Source: Certhia americana (taxonomy: Eukaryota > Chordata > Aves > Passeriformes > Certhiidae). From it: a DNA stretch of 64,000 nucleotides. The stretch lies in NCBI GenBank assembly GCA_018697195.1, contig CM031864.1:28157962-28221961 (forward strand). Reading direction: 5' to 3'. The notes beneath the pieces were generated by a model that worked only from the letters and a program-made list of their open reading frames with translations, made no database searches and was not told where the DNA came from. The stretch's first letter is position 1; each line of letters starts with the position of its first letter. Below are positions 12,418 through 56,936 of this stretch, piece after piece. The position numbers were made by a program, and so were the translations under genes.

Positions 12418-13674
12418 TACCAAACCCTTCCTAAAAACTTACCAATGTGCTGGTGACACACCCCTTGCAGTCCACTTCACCCTTTTTTGGGGTGGCTTTC
12501 TCCAAATCTCCATGGATTGTAAGCCAGATGACCCCTGAGAAGATTTTGTGATGAGCCAGCTGTGCTGAAATATTACCACAGTAGTTTAGGCTTGCAGCTG
12601 CACACCCTGCTGCCACATAGACCCTCTCCTCTTCCTCCTCCTTCTCCTCCATCTCACTCCACAGCGACAGCTTATTGTGCAATGAAATGGTGGTTAACTG
12701 CATGGAAAATAGCAGAAGGAAAGTACTGGGTGTATTTTTAGCTTATTTTCCTGCAATGTAGCACTGGGAAAATAAAAAAATAAAAAATCAAGCTGTTCCA
12801 CGAGACTTGATGAAGTCTGGTTTCCTATGGATTTGTATGCTACAGCTAAATCCCCTCTGCGTCCTCCCAAGTGTCCTGTCTGTCTGCCTGTCTGTCTGCC
12901 CAGTCTCTCCCTGGGTCTTCCACCCATCTGGCAGGGCAGAAGGCAATACACATCAGGCTTGGCCAAGGGACCTGCCCTTGTAAGTCCTGGTGGCCTGACC
13001 ATTAGACACAACACAGCACCGTAAGTGACTTCTGGCATCTTTTGCAGATCTCACCTCTGTTCAGGCATTGGTTTTGACATTCTTTGTGGGACATTAATAC
13101 TCATGTTGCTGCTAGTCCTCTGTCAAAAGTCTGCCAGATGGGCCAGGACATTCTCCAGGGGTGGCTGACCACCAGACAGCACTATCCTGTCTACCTTATA
13201 TACTAAAACAACGGCTAAAAGAAGCTGTTTTGGACTCTGCTTTCAAGTTCCCAGCCTCTGTGGAGGTTTGAATATCAAGGACAGTGAGACCCTTGCTAAG
13301 GGTGCAAATGCAGGTTTCCCCCCAAAAGTGACTGGAGACATCTTTACCTTCCTGCATCTGGGAGAGCAGGTGGGCAAGACGAGGCACAGGACATGGACAC
13401 ATCTGTGTGTGCTGACAGGTTTGGGACTTGGCTAACACAGTGGGCAGACAGGCTAATGCTAAACTTGTGTGAAGACTCACCCGAGTTCAAAGGCTGGGAG
13501 TGTTTCATCTGCAACCAAACATGACATCAACTAGACCAAAACTATAAACAAACACTCCAGTTTGCCAGAGCCAGGGATTACTAACAGCTCCATTTAATAA
13601 TCAATTAAATTATCATCTGGAGTTTTACATAGTGTTACAATAATTTTTGTTGCTGTAGTTTAAAACCTTTCTTT

Positions 13675-13680
13675 TTTATT
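13675..13680 (-). terminator. ASTN1: Candidate ASTN1 polyadenylation signal
   Basis: TTTATT on the plus strand reads AATAAA on the minus strand, 3.4 kb past the ASTN1 stop. It sits in an AT-rich block of the type often found at vertebrate 3' ends. The choice is inference. Confidence 0.45.
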
Positions 13681-14144
13681 CTTTTTTTTTAAGTAATCCA
13701 GAAGGGTTTTGTATTTCTTGCCACATGGTTATCTCACCCTAAAGCACCCTACTTTCAATCTACAGTAGTAAAATGTCACATTAGAGTTTTAATAGAACAT
13801 CAAGGAATATGAATTGTAGCCATCTTTGTAAAGAAAAGGACCAAACCGTCTTTATATGTTAAATAACTCCACGACAAGGAAAAGGTAGTAATGCTATTAC
13901 AGGGGTACAGACGCAGCAAAGAAAAGTTAACAACCCAGAGGTTCATCTCAGCTGAATGATTGCTCATTAATTTAGAAATGAAACAAAAAGAAAGAGCAGG
14001 GGGGTGAAGGAGACTGCAGAAATGGTTGGAAAACAGTTTTCATGTTGCTGACAGCTTGGGAAGAATTGGGAGTCCAGGAGAGAAAATATTGTGCAGGCCC
14101 AGCAGTAGGACCCTGCAGCAGATGTGGACGGTGTCAGCTCTGCA

Positions 14145-14262
14145 TGAAATCACAGAGACATAAAATGGTTTAAGTTGGAAGGGACCTTAATGATCATCTG
14201 GTATCAACCCTGCTGCCATGGACAGGGACACCTTCCACTAGACCAGGGCACACCTATTTTGG
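14145..14262 (-). mobile_element. CR1 LINE 3'-end fragment
   Basis: The reverse complement shows the CR1 terminus. On the plus strand one reads AATCACAGAGACATAAAATG, then GTTGGAAGGGACCTTAATGA and GACAGGGACACCTTCCACTA. It is short, diverged and strongly 5'-truncated, and sits within the probable ASTN1 3' UTR. Confidence 0.85.
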
Positions 14263-17055
14263 GTGGGCAAGCCCCACACAACACATCTCACCAAGGTCAG
14301 GTCTACAACCATGGTGCAGCCCCCACAGTGGCTGCTGGCATTTGTCTAAGATGGACTTGTGTGGTAGCTGAAGCTGAGAGACTTGGGTAAGAAAATCCAT
14401 GCTTGGGCAAGGTTCTGACTTGCAAAGCTAGAGGGAGGAAACCAAGAAGGAAGCCCTCACAAAGCCAGGGTCACCACGAAAATAGTCCCACAGATGTGCC
14501 ACAGTGGCAGGCCCTGCCAACATAGCAGCTGCAGGGGCACCACGGCGGGCAAATCGGCAGAGCACGGTCCTGCCAGCAGCCTGCACACTCTGTCACGGGG
14601 TGAGGATGCTGAGCCCCATCCAGCTGTGCAAAGGTGTTGCCAAAGGACTTTGGCTTTCCCCTCATTCTCCAAAGCCCAGACCATCGGGAAGCTGGGACCT
14701 GGAAAGCAGAGTCAGGCCCAGCTGGTTGATGATGCTGCAGGGCTTTGGTTGCCCATGAAAGGGTTTTGAAATGTCAGCACAGAAGCAGAACAGAAATATC
14801 TGCAGAGCCTCAGCACAAATCTTGGGGCCAGATGAAAAAGTAACCTAGGCAGGTGTGAATGCATGGGGTGTGATGGGTTTTCCTGACAGCGTCACTGTGA
14901 GTGGCTGGCAGACAGCACTGCTCCTGTCCTTGCTGCTGCACCTAGTAAGCAATGAAACAGAGGAGTCTGCTACTCAAAGGAAAACAGTCTGCATTTCACA
15001 TAAAGGCCATGTACACGTGGTGAGAAACCAACTGGCGTCTGGGCCAGAGCAGCCTTTGTTCAAACATCCCTTGGAGGCGTTGAGCAGAGATGCCCTTTGC
15101 CCATGGCTGGATGGCTGCCTGGCTGGAAGTTAAAAGTTGTCTCAGCATCTCCTGGAACAGGGAAAAGGATAAACAGAAGTGTCTTGGCCAAGAGTCTCAC
15201 TGAAAGGAAAAGGAGTGATGACTCAGTACAGATTACCTACCCATAATACCTGTGCATGGAGGTGGCACTGGTCTCGCTCTGAGCCCTAAGCCCTTGGCAG
15301 CATCAGGCACATCAAAATATAAGGACAAACACATGAGAAAAAGACAAAAGGACCCAAGAGACTTCCTTCTTGCACAGAGCAAACATTTGCCTGATGACCC
15401 CCACTAGACACACTTATTACAGCAATGACACAGGGATGCCCAGGTCATACTGACTGCTGGTGGCTGCTCCCCAGTCCAGGCCAGCTGCCCCTGGAGAGAT
15501 GTCTGCCCATGAGAAGGAAAGAGCAAAGCACTGTGTGGTTCTGCAGGAAGATACTGAACCGCTGTTGAGAAAATATAGTGATGCAGTGCTGTCAGCAGTG
15601 ACAGGGTGCAGAGCACAGCCAGCTCCCTCTCAGCACCACACAAATGTTGAAGCCTTGGCAGGTAGGAGGAGGAATGAGGCAGAAAATTGTATGAGACAGG
15701 CTGAATACTGTTCCTGCCAAGACTGAAAAAAATGAAAAGGAAATTTCTCTCTGGAGGCATCATAAAAATCCCACTGCAGGGCTCCAGTCTCGTCCAGATC
15801 AAAGGTGCACAGCTGGCAAGTCCAGAGATGCCTCCTCTGCAAACCAGGCAGGAAGCTGAACCTAAAAGGAACCTGTTTTCTGCCTCCAACATCAGCAGTC
15901 ACAGGGATTTGGAGAATTGTTTGCTCCAAACCAAACCCACTGTCCCAGTACAACCCCAGCTCTCTGGCTTTAAATAAAGAACTTACCAGAGGAAGAGGCA
16001 GATGTGAGCCTGAACACAAGCAAGCGACACTCCCAGAAACCTGTCCTCCATACTCTCTGGGTTTTCACAACCTTTAAGGCCATCATGCACCACAGCATTG
16101 GGGTAGCTTGCATCCCTCACCATGCAGAGCCTGGGCTATACTACAACTACAAGTATCTTGTGCAGAACATCTTGTCTGTGCCATCTGGCTGCTGCTCTCC
16201 TAGCTGGGCTCTCCCCAGCAGCAGCTTGATGTTGCTTCTAAGTTTTAATTATGGTAGGTTAAAAAAAAAAAGATAATAGAAAGGATTTTGACTTCCTAGG
16301 AATGTGGTCTCTCAAGAAGAAAGCTCATGATGTCCAGCTGGCCATTGGCTCTGAGGCCAAGCTGCTTTGGTTCTGGAGGTCTCTGCCTCTTGCAGACCAT
16401 GGCAGAAGAACCTGAGAAGATGGGGTTACAATGTTCCTGTCTCTTCACCTCAGCTGATGACAGACACCATGCCTGCTCTGCCCATCAATGGCATGATTGC
16501 TTACTCAGGTCTCATGTAGACCTCATGCTTTACAAATACAAAAACACCCCATCCCAGCCCTGTTGGTCATCTAGTGGCTGATTAGCTCAGTCCCATAACC
16601 ATAATCATCTCAACCTGACCTGCATGCCCTGCCTCCATTTTTGCCTGCATCATCTGCTCTCCCATCCTGGCTGTGTCATCATGTTTCTCCCATGACTGGT
16701 GTTCCCCACCTTTGGACACAGTCCCCACAGCCAGGGCAGGGATTGGGCAGGAGAAGAGGGCTATGCCCTTCTCAACCTGCTTTCTCCACCAACGCTGAGG
16801 AACCTCTTGGCAAAATGAATAAAACAAAACCAAGAAAACTGGGTCCCACAAGACTTCTAAATAGAAAGGCTTTTGGCCAAGTTGAAGAAGAAACTAATAC
16901 TGAGTCTGTCCTGCATAGAGCAGCTGGTTTTGCTCCCCAGTCCAAATTCTTGCTTCCAGAAACATCAGTGACACCCTCCCCCTCCATGGGTCCATGTGTA
17001 AAACCCTCAAAAATGCCCATGGGAAGGCCAGCCTGAGAGCAGGTGCCCAGAACCC

Positions 17056-48144
<31,089 letters not shown>

Positions 48145-51100
48145 CTGTAAGAGCAAAGCTGGTCAAGGGGGAAACGTGGAGCAAAGGGTTCATGGGAGAT
48201 ATTCACCTCTTCCCCAAAAGATGGGTGGAGGGACCAAAAGACGCACACCCTCCAGTCACCTCCTGCCAGCAGCATGGCTGCCCCTACATAAATCACAATG
48301 TGAAGGGCTAAAGGGGAGTAAAACCATAGTTCTGGGTATAATCTGGGCCTCTCCAAAAATGCAGTTGTGGTGCACGTACTGACAGCATTAACCCAGCAGT
48401 GTCCTTCCAGCTTTAATTTAGACAGGTTTCACCCACATGCTCTGTGTTAAACACAGCTTCAGACATTGGGAACACAGGACACAGGACAACTTCTCAGCAG
48501 CATGATGGCAACATTGGGACTACATCACAAATTAACGCAGACAAAATATTTACCACCCTTTGTGAACAGTGAAACATGAACCTGGCTGCGATTTCAGAGG
48601 TTTTCAACTATTTTTTACAGCTCTCCACCCAGGACTCAGCCCAGAGACCTGCAGACATACCTGCAGATTCTGCCCAAGCAACCCTATTTTCCCTAAGTAC
48701 CTTTAATTCCAGAGTTTGGGGCAGTGAGACAGATGGACAAAGCTGGGCTGTCATGACAGTAGAGAACACCCAGGCAGGAAGAGCAGCTGAGGACATGGAC
48801 ACAACACATGCTCCAGGACACTAAATTCACAAACTAATTCACCTGGCTGGCTCCAAAATTTCAGGGGCATCCTACAGCTGGGTCTCAGCCAAAGATGGTA
48901 ACACCAGCACCTCTCCCTAGGAGAGATGGGCTCTGTTTTAATCACTATTTTCCCCTCAGACCTCAGATCAACTTGATAACCATCTCACACCACCTTGATC
49001 TCAGCCATCAGCTCAAGCCTGCCATTTACCTGTTAGCTGTTTTTCATAAAAATAGCAGATTTTGTTGGGATGACCAGAAAAAACATGATGAGCTTCCCAC
49101 TGAGGCACAGCTTTCCCTCCTGTATCTGCCCCATTGATGGTAATGGGAAAGCACTTGTCTCACTTTGAAAATTATCATCTTTGTTTTGCTTGTTTCATGC
49201 TGCCTTCAAATGAAAACTGGAATTCAATTACAGCGCTGAAAAACAACAATTTTAAATTTGCTGTTAATTAATTTCATTAGGCTGCCTTAAATGAGCTGGC
49301 TGCCAGGGGAGGTGGGGAGAGGGGCAAAATCTGCATCAGGAACCAGGTTCATCCTCCCAAACTGATTTGATTAATCAGAAGAAACATGAGCCACAGCGAG
49401 TGAATTGGCAGATTGTTTGTGCTCAGCATGAGCCATGTTTCTGGAGGTGATCAGTGCACTTGGAGTGTCCCAACCACAGGGATGCTGAGCACTCCATGAC
49501 ACTGATGGGAAGAATAGAACACAGTTTTCCCCGGGAAACCAGAAGCACTTTTGAAATTCCCTCTCTAACTGCTGAGCTGTGTGTTTAGGGACAGAGATCC
49601 CCTTTGAAAAGCCAGTCATGGGAGCTGGGAGGATTTGAAGCAGCAGATCTCCTCTCCCAATGGTCTTTATTCATGGACTGAGAGGGGAAAAACAAGCTTG
49701 CCTGCTTTCCCAACTCCCCATGGCTTCTCAACTTCGTATGAACAAGCTCTAATGGAAGAAAACACTCTCCCTGCACCTGCCTGCTAACGTGAAATTAGGA
49801 GTAATTAAGGCAAGAGCATTTATGCACAGCAGGAATTCAACATACTGACATTTGGAAAAAATGTAAATACCAGTATTTGCTCCATTGTAAAGAGTGAAAA
49901 TAATAGCTACTAAGTATGTGACATTGTAACATTTAGAAAGCTTGAGATGTTTTCCCCCTGATCTGACATATCATTGTAAAAGCAGCACCCTTCAGCTCAT
50001 TAATATTTGAGAAGAAACCTTGATGGAAGTTATTTAAATGATTAATAGATTATAGTAAATTTAAGCTTTAAAATGGGTTGTCATAATTTCAAATTTATTT
50101 AAACAGGCTTATTTTTTAAAAGAAAAATATATTTCAATAAAAAACAGATTCTTGTTTTAGAAGAGCACAATCCAGCCACAGAGTCTGAGCACATTATCCT
50201 CTTTCAACAGACATCAAGACATGACCCTGCAGCTGCATTGCATACAGGTCAGAAGTGCAAGAGACAAAGGAAAACACTCCAGAAATCAATTGCCATCACC
50301 CCAAACTGGCAGGCCATCACACTACAGGACAAGACTGCTCTACCATTTCTGCTCCTGCCCTGGCAAAAGCTCCTGAGGCAGTGCTTGGATGAGAGAGCTT
50401 CAGCCTTGGACCTTTTCCTCCTTTCCTTGAGTGTCTTAGCAACACATGAGCTACCTCTATCCTACCCCATCTCTACTTGAAAAATTTACACTTGTAGATG
50501 CTGTCCTGCATTCATGAAGCTCTCTTGGAGTACAGTTTAAGCAAGACCAAGACAAGATCAAGACCAAGCTTCTTCTCTAATGCAGCATCTCTTTACTCTC
50601 TTTTCTCCTAGTCCAATGGATTTCATTTTTCCCTTTGTCTTGCTCTCCAAGCAGACATCTCACCACCTGGTAGGAGATGCTATGGTGATCCATGTAGTCA
50701 TGTGGGATGATTTATCTGGATGTCATATGGTGTCAGCTCTATGACAGAGCTGGCAGGTGCCAACCCTGCTGACCAGTTAGTACAGTGCGACCAGGATGTC
50801 CCAGAGGAGGCAGAAAAATGGGCAGAAAGCCAAAACAAACAAAAAAAAACTGGTGGGGGGAGAGAATAATTTCAAGTTCAAAGTTTGAAAGACATTGATG
50901 AAAAGCCTGGTCCCTGCATGGCTTTCATTAAGGCCTTGGATAAGAAGCCATTAGCACTAACATTAACTTCTTGCACCTCTGTTAAAAAATAGCCTGTCTG
51001 AGTCAGAGGTTAATAACAGTAGGCGGCCACTAATTAGGCTATGCCACATTCACCTGGTATCAAAGGTGGCCCAGGTCCCTCATATCTGCAGGAACAGCAG

Positions 51101-54100
51101 CCTCCAAAGGCCCCGGCTGATGCTTTCAATGTAACGGCCATGGCTGTTCCCCTCCCAGACCATCTGCAAGGGGAGGGAGTGGGGAAAGAAAGGTTCTACG
51201 GAAGCAGTTTGAGGAGAGGACAAGAAACCAAATTGAAGGTGCCGGGTGTGTGTGGATTTATACCTGCTTCGCTCATGATTATCCCAAACAGCCTTGTTTC
51301 CCATGGGACAGCTGTCCCACACAAGGCAAACCCAGTCCTTCTGGAGGCAGCACCTCTGCACAACCTGATTTTGGGAGGCAACACCTCTGTCACAGCCCAG
51401 TTCTGCACCTGAGCTGGTGCAACATCAAAATCATGGCCCATGAGCCTGGTGCTGACCTGGACCTATTCCCATCAAGACCTGGTATGGTGGCACACAAGGA
51501 GAACAACTCTCCTTAAAACTCATATCAGCATTTTGATAAAAAAAAACTACCCAGCAAAACAATTTTCCTCTCCATTTGGAAGTGTTTTGCACTAATAGAT
51601 GACCCCAATAAGTCAAATGAACTCTGCCATAATGCTGGTCTCCACAGACTCATTTCATACAGCCGAGCACAGATTTTTACTTGGACTTGTATTTCCTCAT
51701 TAACATTTAAACCTGCCTCATTTTCCATCCAGAACCTGACTGTTTTTATTTAAGTTTTCCATCAGCTAAGGCTTTTGCTCCATGCCTAAACCATACACAT
51801 GCTTTAAAGGCTCAAACTCAGCTAAATCAAGCCTTGTCCTCCTCCAAGGGTCTCCAATGTCTGAAGTGACTCAGGAGACCTTCTCACCATGAGTCACTCG
51901 CTCTGCCTGTTGGGACCTCAGGCCCAATTTCAACCAATTCAGATGTCAAAATGCTTATCTTGATACTTAACTCATTTATGCTTCCAGGGTTTTAGTGACA
52001 GATCATTCATGGGATAATATTCATGTTTTTATGGACCTGCTTAAAAATTCACATTCATCACTGACTACCCATATTTCATTTGCGTTTTTTCCTGTCTCCA
52101 GTCTCAGGTAGGAAAACCAGCTCATTCTGCAGGTCATTCTGCCTTTTTAAGACAATCCAGCTTTTCATACCAGCAAACATAAACCTCACTGTATATATTG
52201 GGAACCTGCTTCATGGAAGAGGTCCCTGGGGGAAAATCTCCAAAAGATTCATAGATATGGGAGAACATAAAGGTTTGAGGAAAAGGCAGTGGTTATCTCC
52301 CTGAAGCCACTCTCAGGCTAGGTCAGAGAGATCACCCCACCACAATGCCTGCACATGAGGCTGGTACACGTGAAGCCATGAGGTGCCACAGCAAGGCTGA
52401 CAGCTAACCAGGTTTCTCCTTACAATGCAGGGCACCTTTGCTTTTGGGAAGGTCACCAAGGAGTTACATTTCAAAGCTGTAGCCGTGCTTTTGCCTTGAA
52501 CTGGGATTTTTGTCCCAAATATGCCAGTAGCCCTAACCCCTCCCTTTCTGTAACAACAAACCCTCCACTGCTCTGGGAGTGACACTGAGCTGCACGACTG
52601 TTTTTGAGCAAAGGACACTGATTCATCATTAGTGGGCCTGAGCTGACTGGGTTTTCTCTACAGCTGCTGACTTTACAATGTGACAGCCCCCACTGCTCTG
52701 CTCTTCCCCACAAGCCCAAGGACATGCCCAGCCCCACCTGTGCGACATCCCCTCCAAGGTTATTTTCCCATCACGTTTGTCAATTTTGACCTAAAGCTGG
52801 AGGAAAAACAACAAACAGATTGGGACATTCACTGGTGTTTGATTTTCATTCCTGTCTTGTTACTTTGGTCCCATCTGCCGTAACTGTGAACTACAGAGGA
52901 AATGTGGGAAGAGAGGCAAATCCACTTCCTGGTCCAACACTTTGGTGACATGGTCATGTTCAAAAGAACCTAAATGCTCACCCATGACAGGGAGCAAAAG
53001 CAAAATAAAGAGAATGTGTGAATACATTTCCAAGATGCCATGCTGACATAAAAACCTCAGAAAGAACCACATCTCTAGTTGGTATCTCACCCTGCAATGC
53101 TGTCATGCCACCTCTCTCAGAGGGAAAATCAGGTCTCCATGGAGAGAGTCCAAATGATGGAGAGGCTGCCAATCAGCCATGGAAAATTACTGCCCTGGCT
53201 AAACTGTATCCCAGCAAATCAGGAAGAAGCAGGGCACAAACCCCTCAGCTCAGAAGGTGCTCACCTATGAACTGCAGAGCTCCACCAACACAACCACCAA
53301 AGGGTGAGCAACTCGAGAAGAAAAACCTGCCAGAAGAAACTTCAATTTCTTATAAAAGCTCTTGCACACCAAGGAAATTAAAGACCTGTAAATTCTGCTT
53401 GTGCCCTGGACACTTTGTTAGAGGAACTAGTAGATTAATCAGTAAATACGGGCCATCCAACACTGTAAGCCAGTAGAGAAGGGTAATCCAATTTGACAGA
53501 CTCATTTCTAAGAGTTCTTGTCAAAATCCACCTTTAAAGTTTCCCAAAGCACCAAAATGGTGTTGGGATAAGAAGGAAAGTTGTCTTGAAGTCCACCAGG
53601 TGGGGCAGGAATAAGGGTTTAGTTTTCACGATGAAAGGAGGCTACCAAGAAGCCCCACGGAGATCTTTGTCAGGACCTTGGCTGCTCACAAACACTCTGA
53701 AAGAGGTGGGGAATGACAAAGTTGGTCACCAAGGGTATATTTAGTCTTCTCAAAGCTAAAGCTGAGAAGTGCAGGAGGAAGGCGGGCAAGGAAGTGGGCA
53801 GGTGAAACTCAACCTTGATGAAATCAAGCTGATCTGGAATCTTGCAAGTGATATTCAGGTCATCCATCTCAAAAACAGAGGAGGCAAAGCCTGGAAGGTT
53901 TGGAGGAGGTGTACAAGGAAGATGAGATGTTGCAAATGGCTTTGTGAAGAGGAGAAACTGACTGTGTTAGGACTCCTCAGTAAAGGAACCAAACAAGAGT
54001 GAGGACATGATAGAAGCCTATATAACCATCAGGCCCATGGAGCAGTGGGAAAGGCAATGGTTATTCGTTATTTCTCACTTTGCAAGGATTTACGCATGTA

Positions 54101-55930
54101 TAAACCAACAAAAGGTCCTTTTTCATCCACCATAAAATACGAAAGCACTGCAAAAGGTACTCAATTCAGGGAAGACAGAGACACCAGCAGATATCAGGCC
54201 AGAGCCTCTGCTAGAGGCACATCCTAGGTTGAGAAATCCCTTCAGCACAGACCTGGGCACAGGGAAAGGACCATATATAGATATCCTGCAGTTTTAACAC
54301 TCTTTTTCTCAATTATCAGTGCTGGCTGCAGATGCCAAGGGACAGCAACTACCCTCACGCTGCCCTGTCTCTCGGGGTTCAAGGGTGACTGTAAAGCCAG
54401 CTTTGTGCTACACAGGTCACCACTCAAGGATGCATCCCATATCCATGTGTCCCTTTGGGAGTGGCTGAGACCCTCTGCTCTCCCAAGCACTACCTCATGG
54501 TAGGAAGGGTACCCCAGGGCTGCTCCCTTCTAGTGACAGAGCCTCTTAACACCCAGCCAGGAACTCCCTCTTTCCAAATCCTAGCCCTCCATGATGTCAA
54601 ACCCTTCAGACCCAAGATACATGCCAAGATTCCCTTCAGCTTTACAAGCCAGACAGCAATTTTCACAGAGATGCAAAGGACTATTTATATCCATCACAGA
54701 TTGGCAGGGAAGGTAATGGCAGGCAGTAGTGGTGGGACCAGCAGGGGATGTGGGGGAGATGCTCTACAATGATGACATGGGCTGCACCTCAAAGGTGAAC
54801 TTCAGCTAACTCCTACATACTCATCTGTGTAAGTGCTCATTGTGCCAAGGCCGAGAGGTCAGGAAAATTAAATGGGTTTTTGGCATTTCTGTGCTCAGCA
54901 CAGGGAATAAGCACAACTACTTGTTCCTCGTCTCTCAGGGGGGAGAGCCACAACCTGTTGGTTTTCTGAGACATGGGATGGCCCTCCCAGGGAGTGAAAC
55001 AGGACCAAAATAACCTTGTCTACTCTTCCATCCACAGCTAGCTTTGGATCTTTTCCAAAAAGTGATCTTCCTCTTTCTCCCACCTGCCTCGGAGGGAACA
55101 ATATTGGTCTTGGGGAAAGGGATGGAGAAGGCAGGCAGGGGCTGCTGCCAGCTGCAGCCTAACATCATAAATTCTTTGGTGCTTAAGAGCTCTTACATGA
55201 TTTCAAGCTTCATTTTCAAGTGTGTGGGGAGGCTTTGGAAGATGGAAAAGGCAGGATGAAAAGAAAAAAAAAAAACAAGGAAGAAAGATGTAGGAGGGGG
55301 AAAAGTTAACCGTGCATTTTGGATTTATCACTCTTGAAAGAAGAGCTTGTCAAGATGGCCAGAGACCAGCCAGTGCACAGAGATCAATGGGAAGATTTTT
55401 GGGTCTAGTCAAGCTTGTTTGAGATTTACAGGAACTGAATAGAGGCATAAATCTGTCACTGCCTGATGAAAATGGAGGTAATTAAATTTGCAGGTGTATA
55501 TAATTGTCATATTGATGATCTGTATAAATCAGTGGAGCCAGCAGAGGCACAAAGCACACACTGGGCACAGAGAAGCTGTTTGCCCACCTTCCTGGCCAGG
55601 AGACAGGGCTGGCAGGTGCAGGACACAGCCCTGGGACACCCACCTCACCCACATGGCTCTGTCCATCACTGCAGCCATCACCTCCACAAGAGACTTTCTC
55701 TAATCGCCCCCACAGGCAACAAAAGCAGCAGGGCCCTCCACCCCTCCCAGTTACCTGCAGCCTCATCCTGGCTACTACAAAATCTCATGTGACTGCAGGA
55801 GGGTGAAGACAGGACCACAAGCATTGAGAAACCCGACCATGGACATCGTGGGGGGTTCTTGGCAGCTGCCTTGAAGCTCTGAGCCCAGGTGCAAATGGGG
55901 AACGGGCACTGACTTGATCTTTCAGCAACG

Positions 55931-55946
55931 CTTTTTTTTTTTTTTT
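55931..55946. repeat. Poly(T) run
   Basis: T16 followed by CCC and a further T-run, A-rich in the ASTN1 sense. Confidence 0.85.
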
Positions 55947-56814
55947 CCCTTTTTTTAATTTATTTTAGCCTTTGTTATTTTGGGAACTTTGAGGACTAAG
56001 CTTTTCCAAGGCACCTGCCTTTATAGGAAGGACAGAAAGTGCAGAGTGGGGATTTGAAAGAGGGAGGAAAACAGGGAGGGGAAGAAATGGTGCTTCACAG
56101 CAGAGGTCTGCAACAGCTCCTTCACACTTTCTCCCACATCCCAACAAACCTACCCTGAGGGGCAGCTGGGGCTCTATGGGAAATTTGGACGTAAAATGAC
56201 AATGGTGCCTTCCACTTCAGCAACACTGAACCAGAGAAACCTCAAAGGCCTTTGGAGACCTGCACACAAATCTCCTCCCCCTGTCCCAATGTCCCAGCAG
56301 GGCATCCCTGAGTCCCCAAGATGGGTGCAGAACATCATCTCCAGCCACCACAGCACAGCCCAGCTTGGTGCCATGGGGATTCATTTCTTCCTGCCATGCC
56401 TCCAGGGACAGGAATGTGAGGGAAGGCTTTCCTGTCATCTTCACCAGCCAAGGCCCTTCACATATGCACGCAGGCCAACTTTACATACCTAGCTGAGCAC
56501 CACATACATGCGGCAACTGGATAATTAAAAATTAAGGAAGAGCTTCTGCATTGCAGTCCGAATTATGTAACACTGCTCTTGGGTTTCAGCACCCATCAGC
56601 TTTAGTGCCCTCACATGGCAGCATGGCCCTGCCTATATTTACCTGCCTGTCTTTTCAGGTGGAGCTCTTGGCAGGGAAGTGGGAATCCCAATGTCACAAC
56701 CATAGGCATAAAGTTCCCTTGCGTTTGAATGGGGGAATAAAAGGAAGGAAAATCTACCTATTCTCTTGGTCCAGTGCTGAAATTGGAGATGGCCAGAAAA
56801 AAGGGGATGGAGTT

Positions 56815-56936
56815 GGGGTTCTTCAGTCCAGCCAAGCACAAAAGAGTTGCCCTAGCCAGAACAGCACTCCCATGATCATGTCTAGGGACTGCTGTCTCTT
56901 ACTCCTACACCAGAGAAGCAGGAGTCCATCTTAGCA
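56815..56936. repeat. Dispersed direct repeat, copy A
   Basis: This 122-base segment, from GGGGTTCTTCAGTCCAGCC to the final TTAGCA, matches 58563-58684 without gaps and with 9 mismatches by eye (about 93%). Weaker similarity continues some 25 bases upstream. It is not CR1. It may be a local duplication or two copies of a repeat family. Confidence 0.88.

Larger units (their letters stand above)
13655..17055 (-). other. ASTN1: Probable ASTN1 3' UTR
   Basis: Sequence downstream of the ASTN1 stop without any recognisable coding exon on either strand. A 3' UTR of about 3 kb would be usual for ASTN1 in mammals as I remember it, and the AATAAA at 13675-13680 (minus) would give 3.4 kb. A CR1 fragment at 14145-14262 lies within it. 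The 13570-13960 block is AT-rich and looks unlike its surroundings, as conserved 3' ends often do. Confidence 0.45.
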
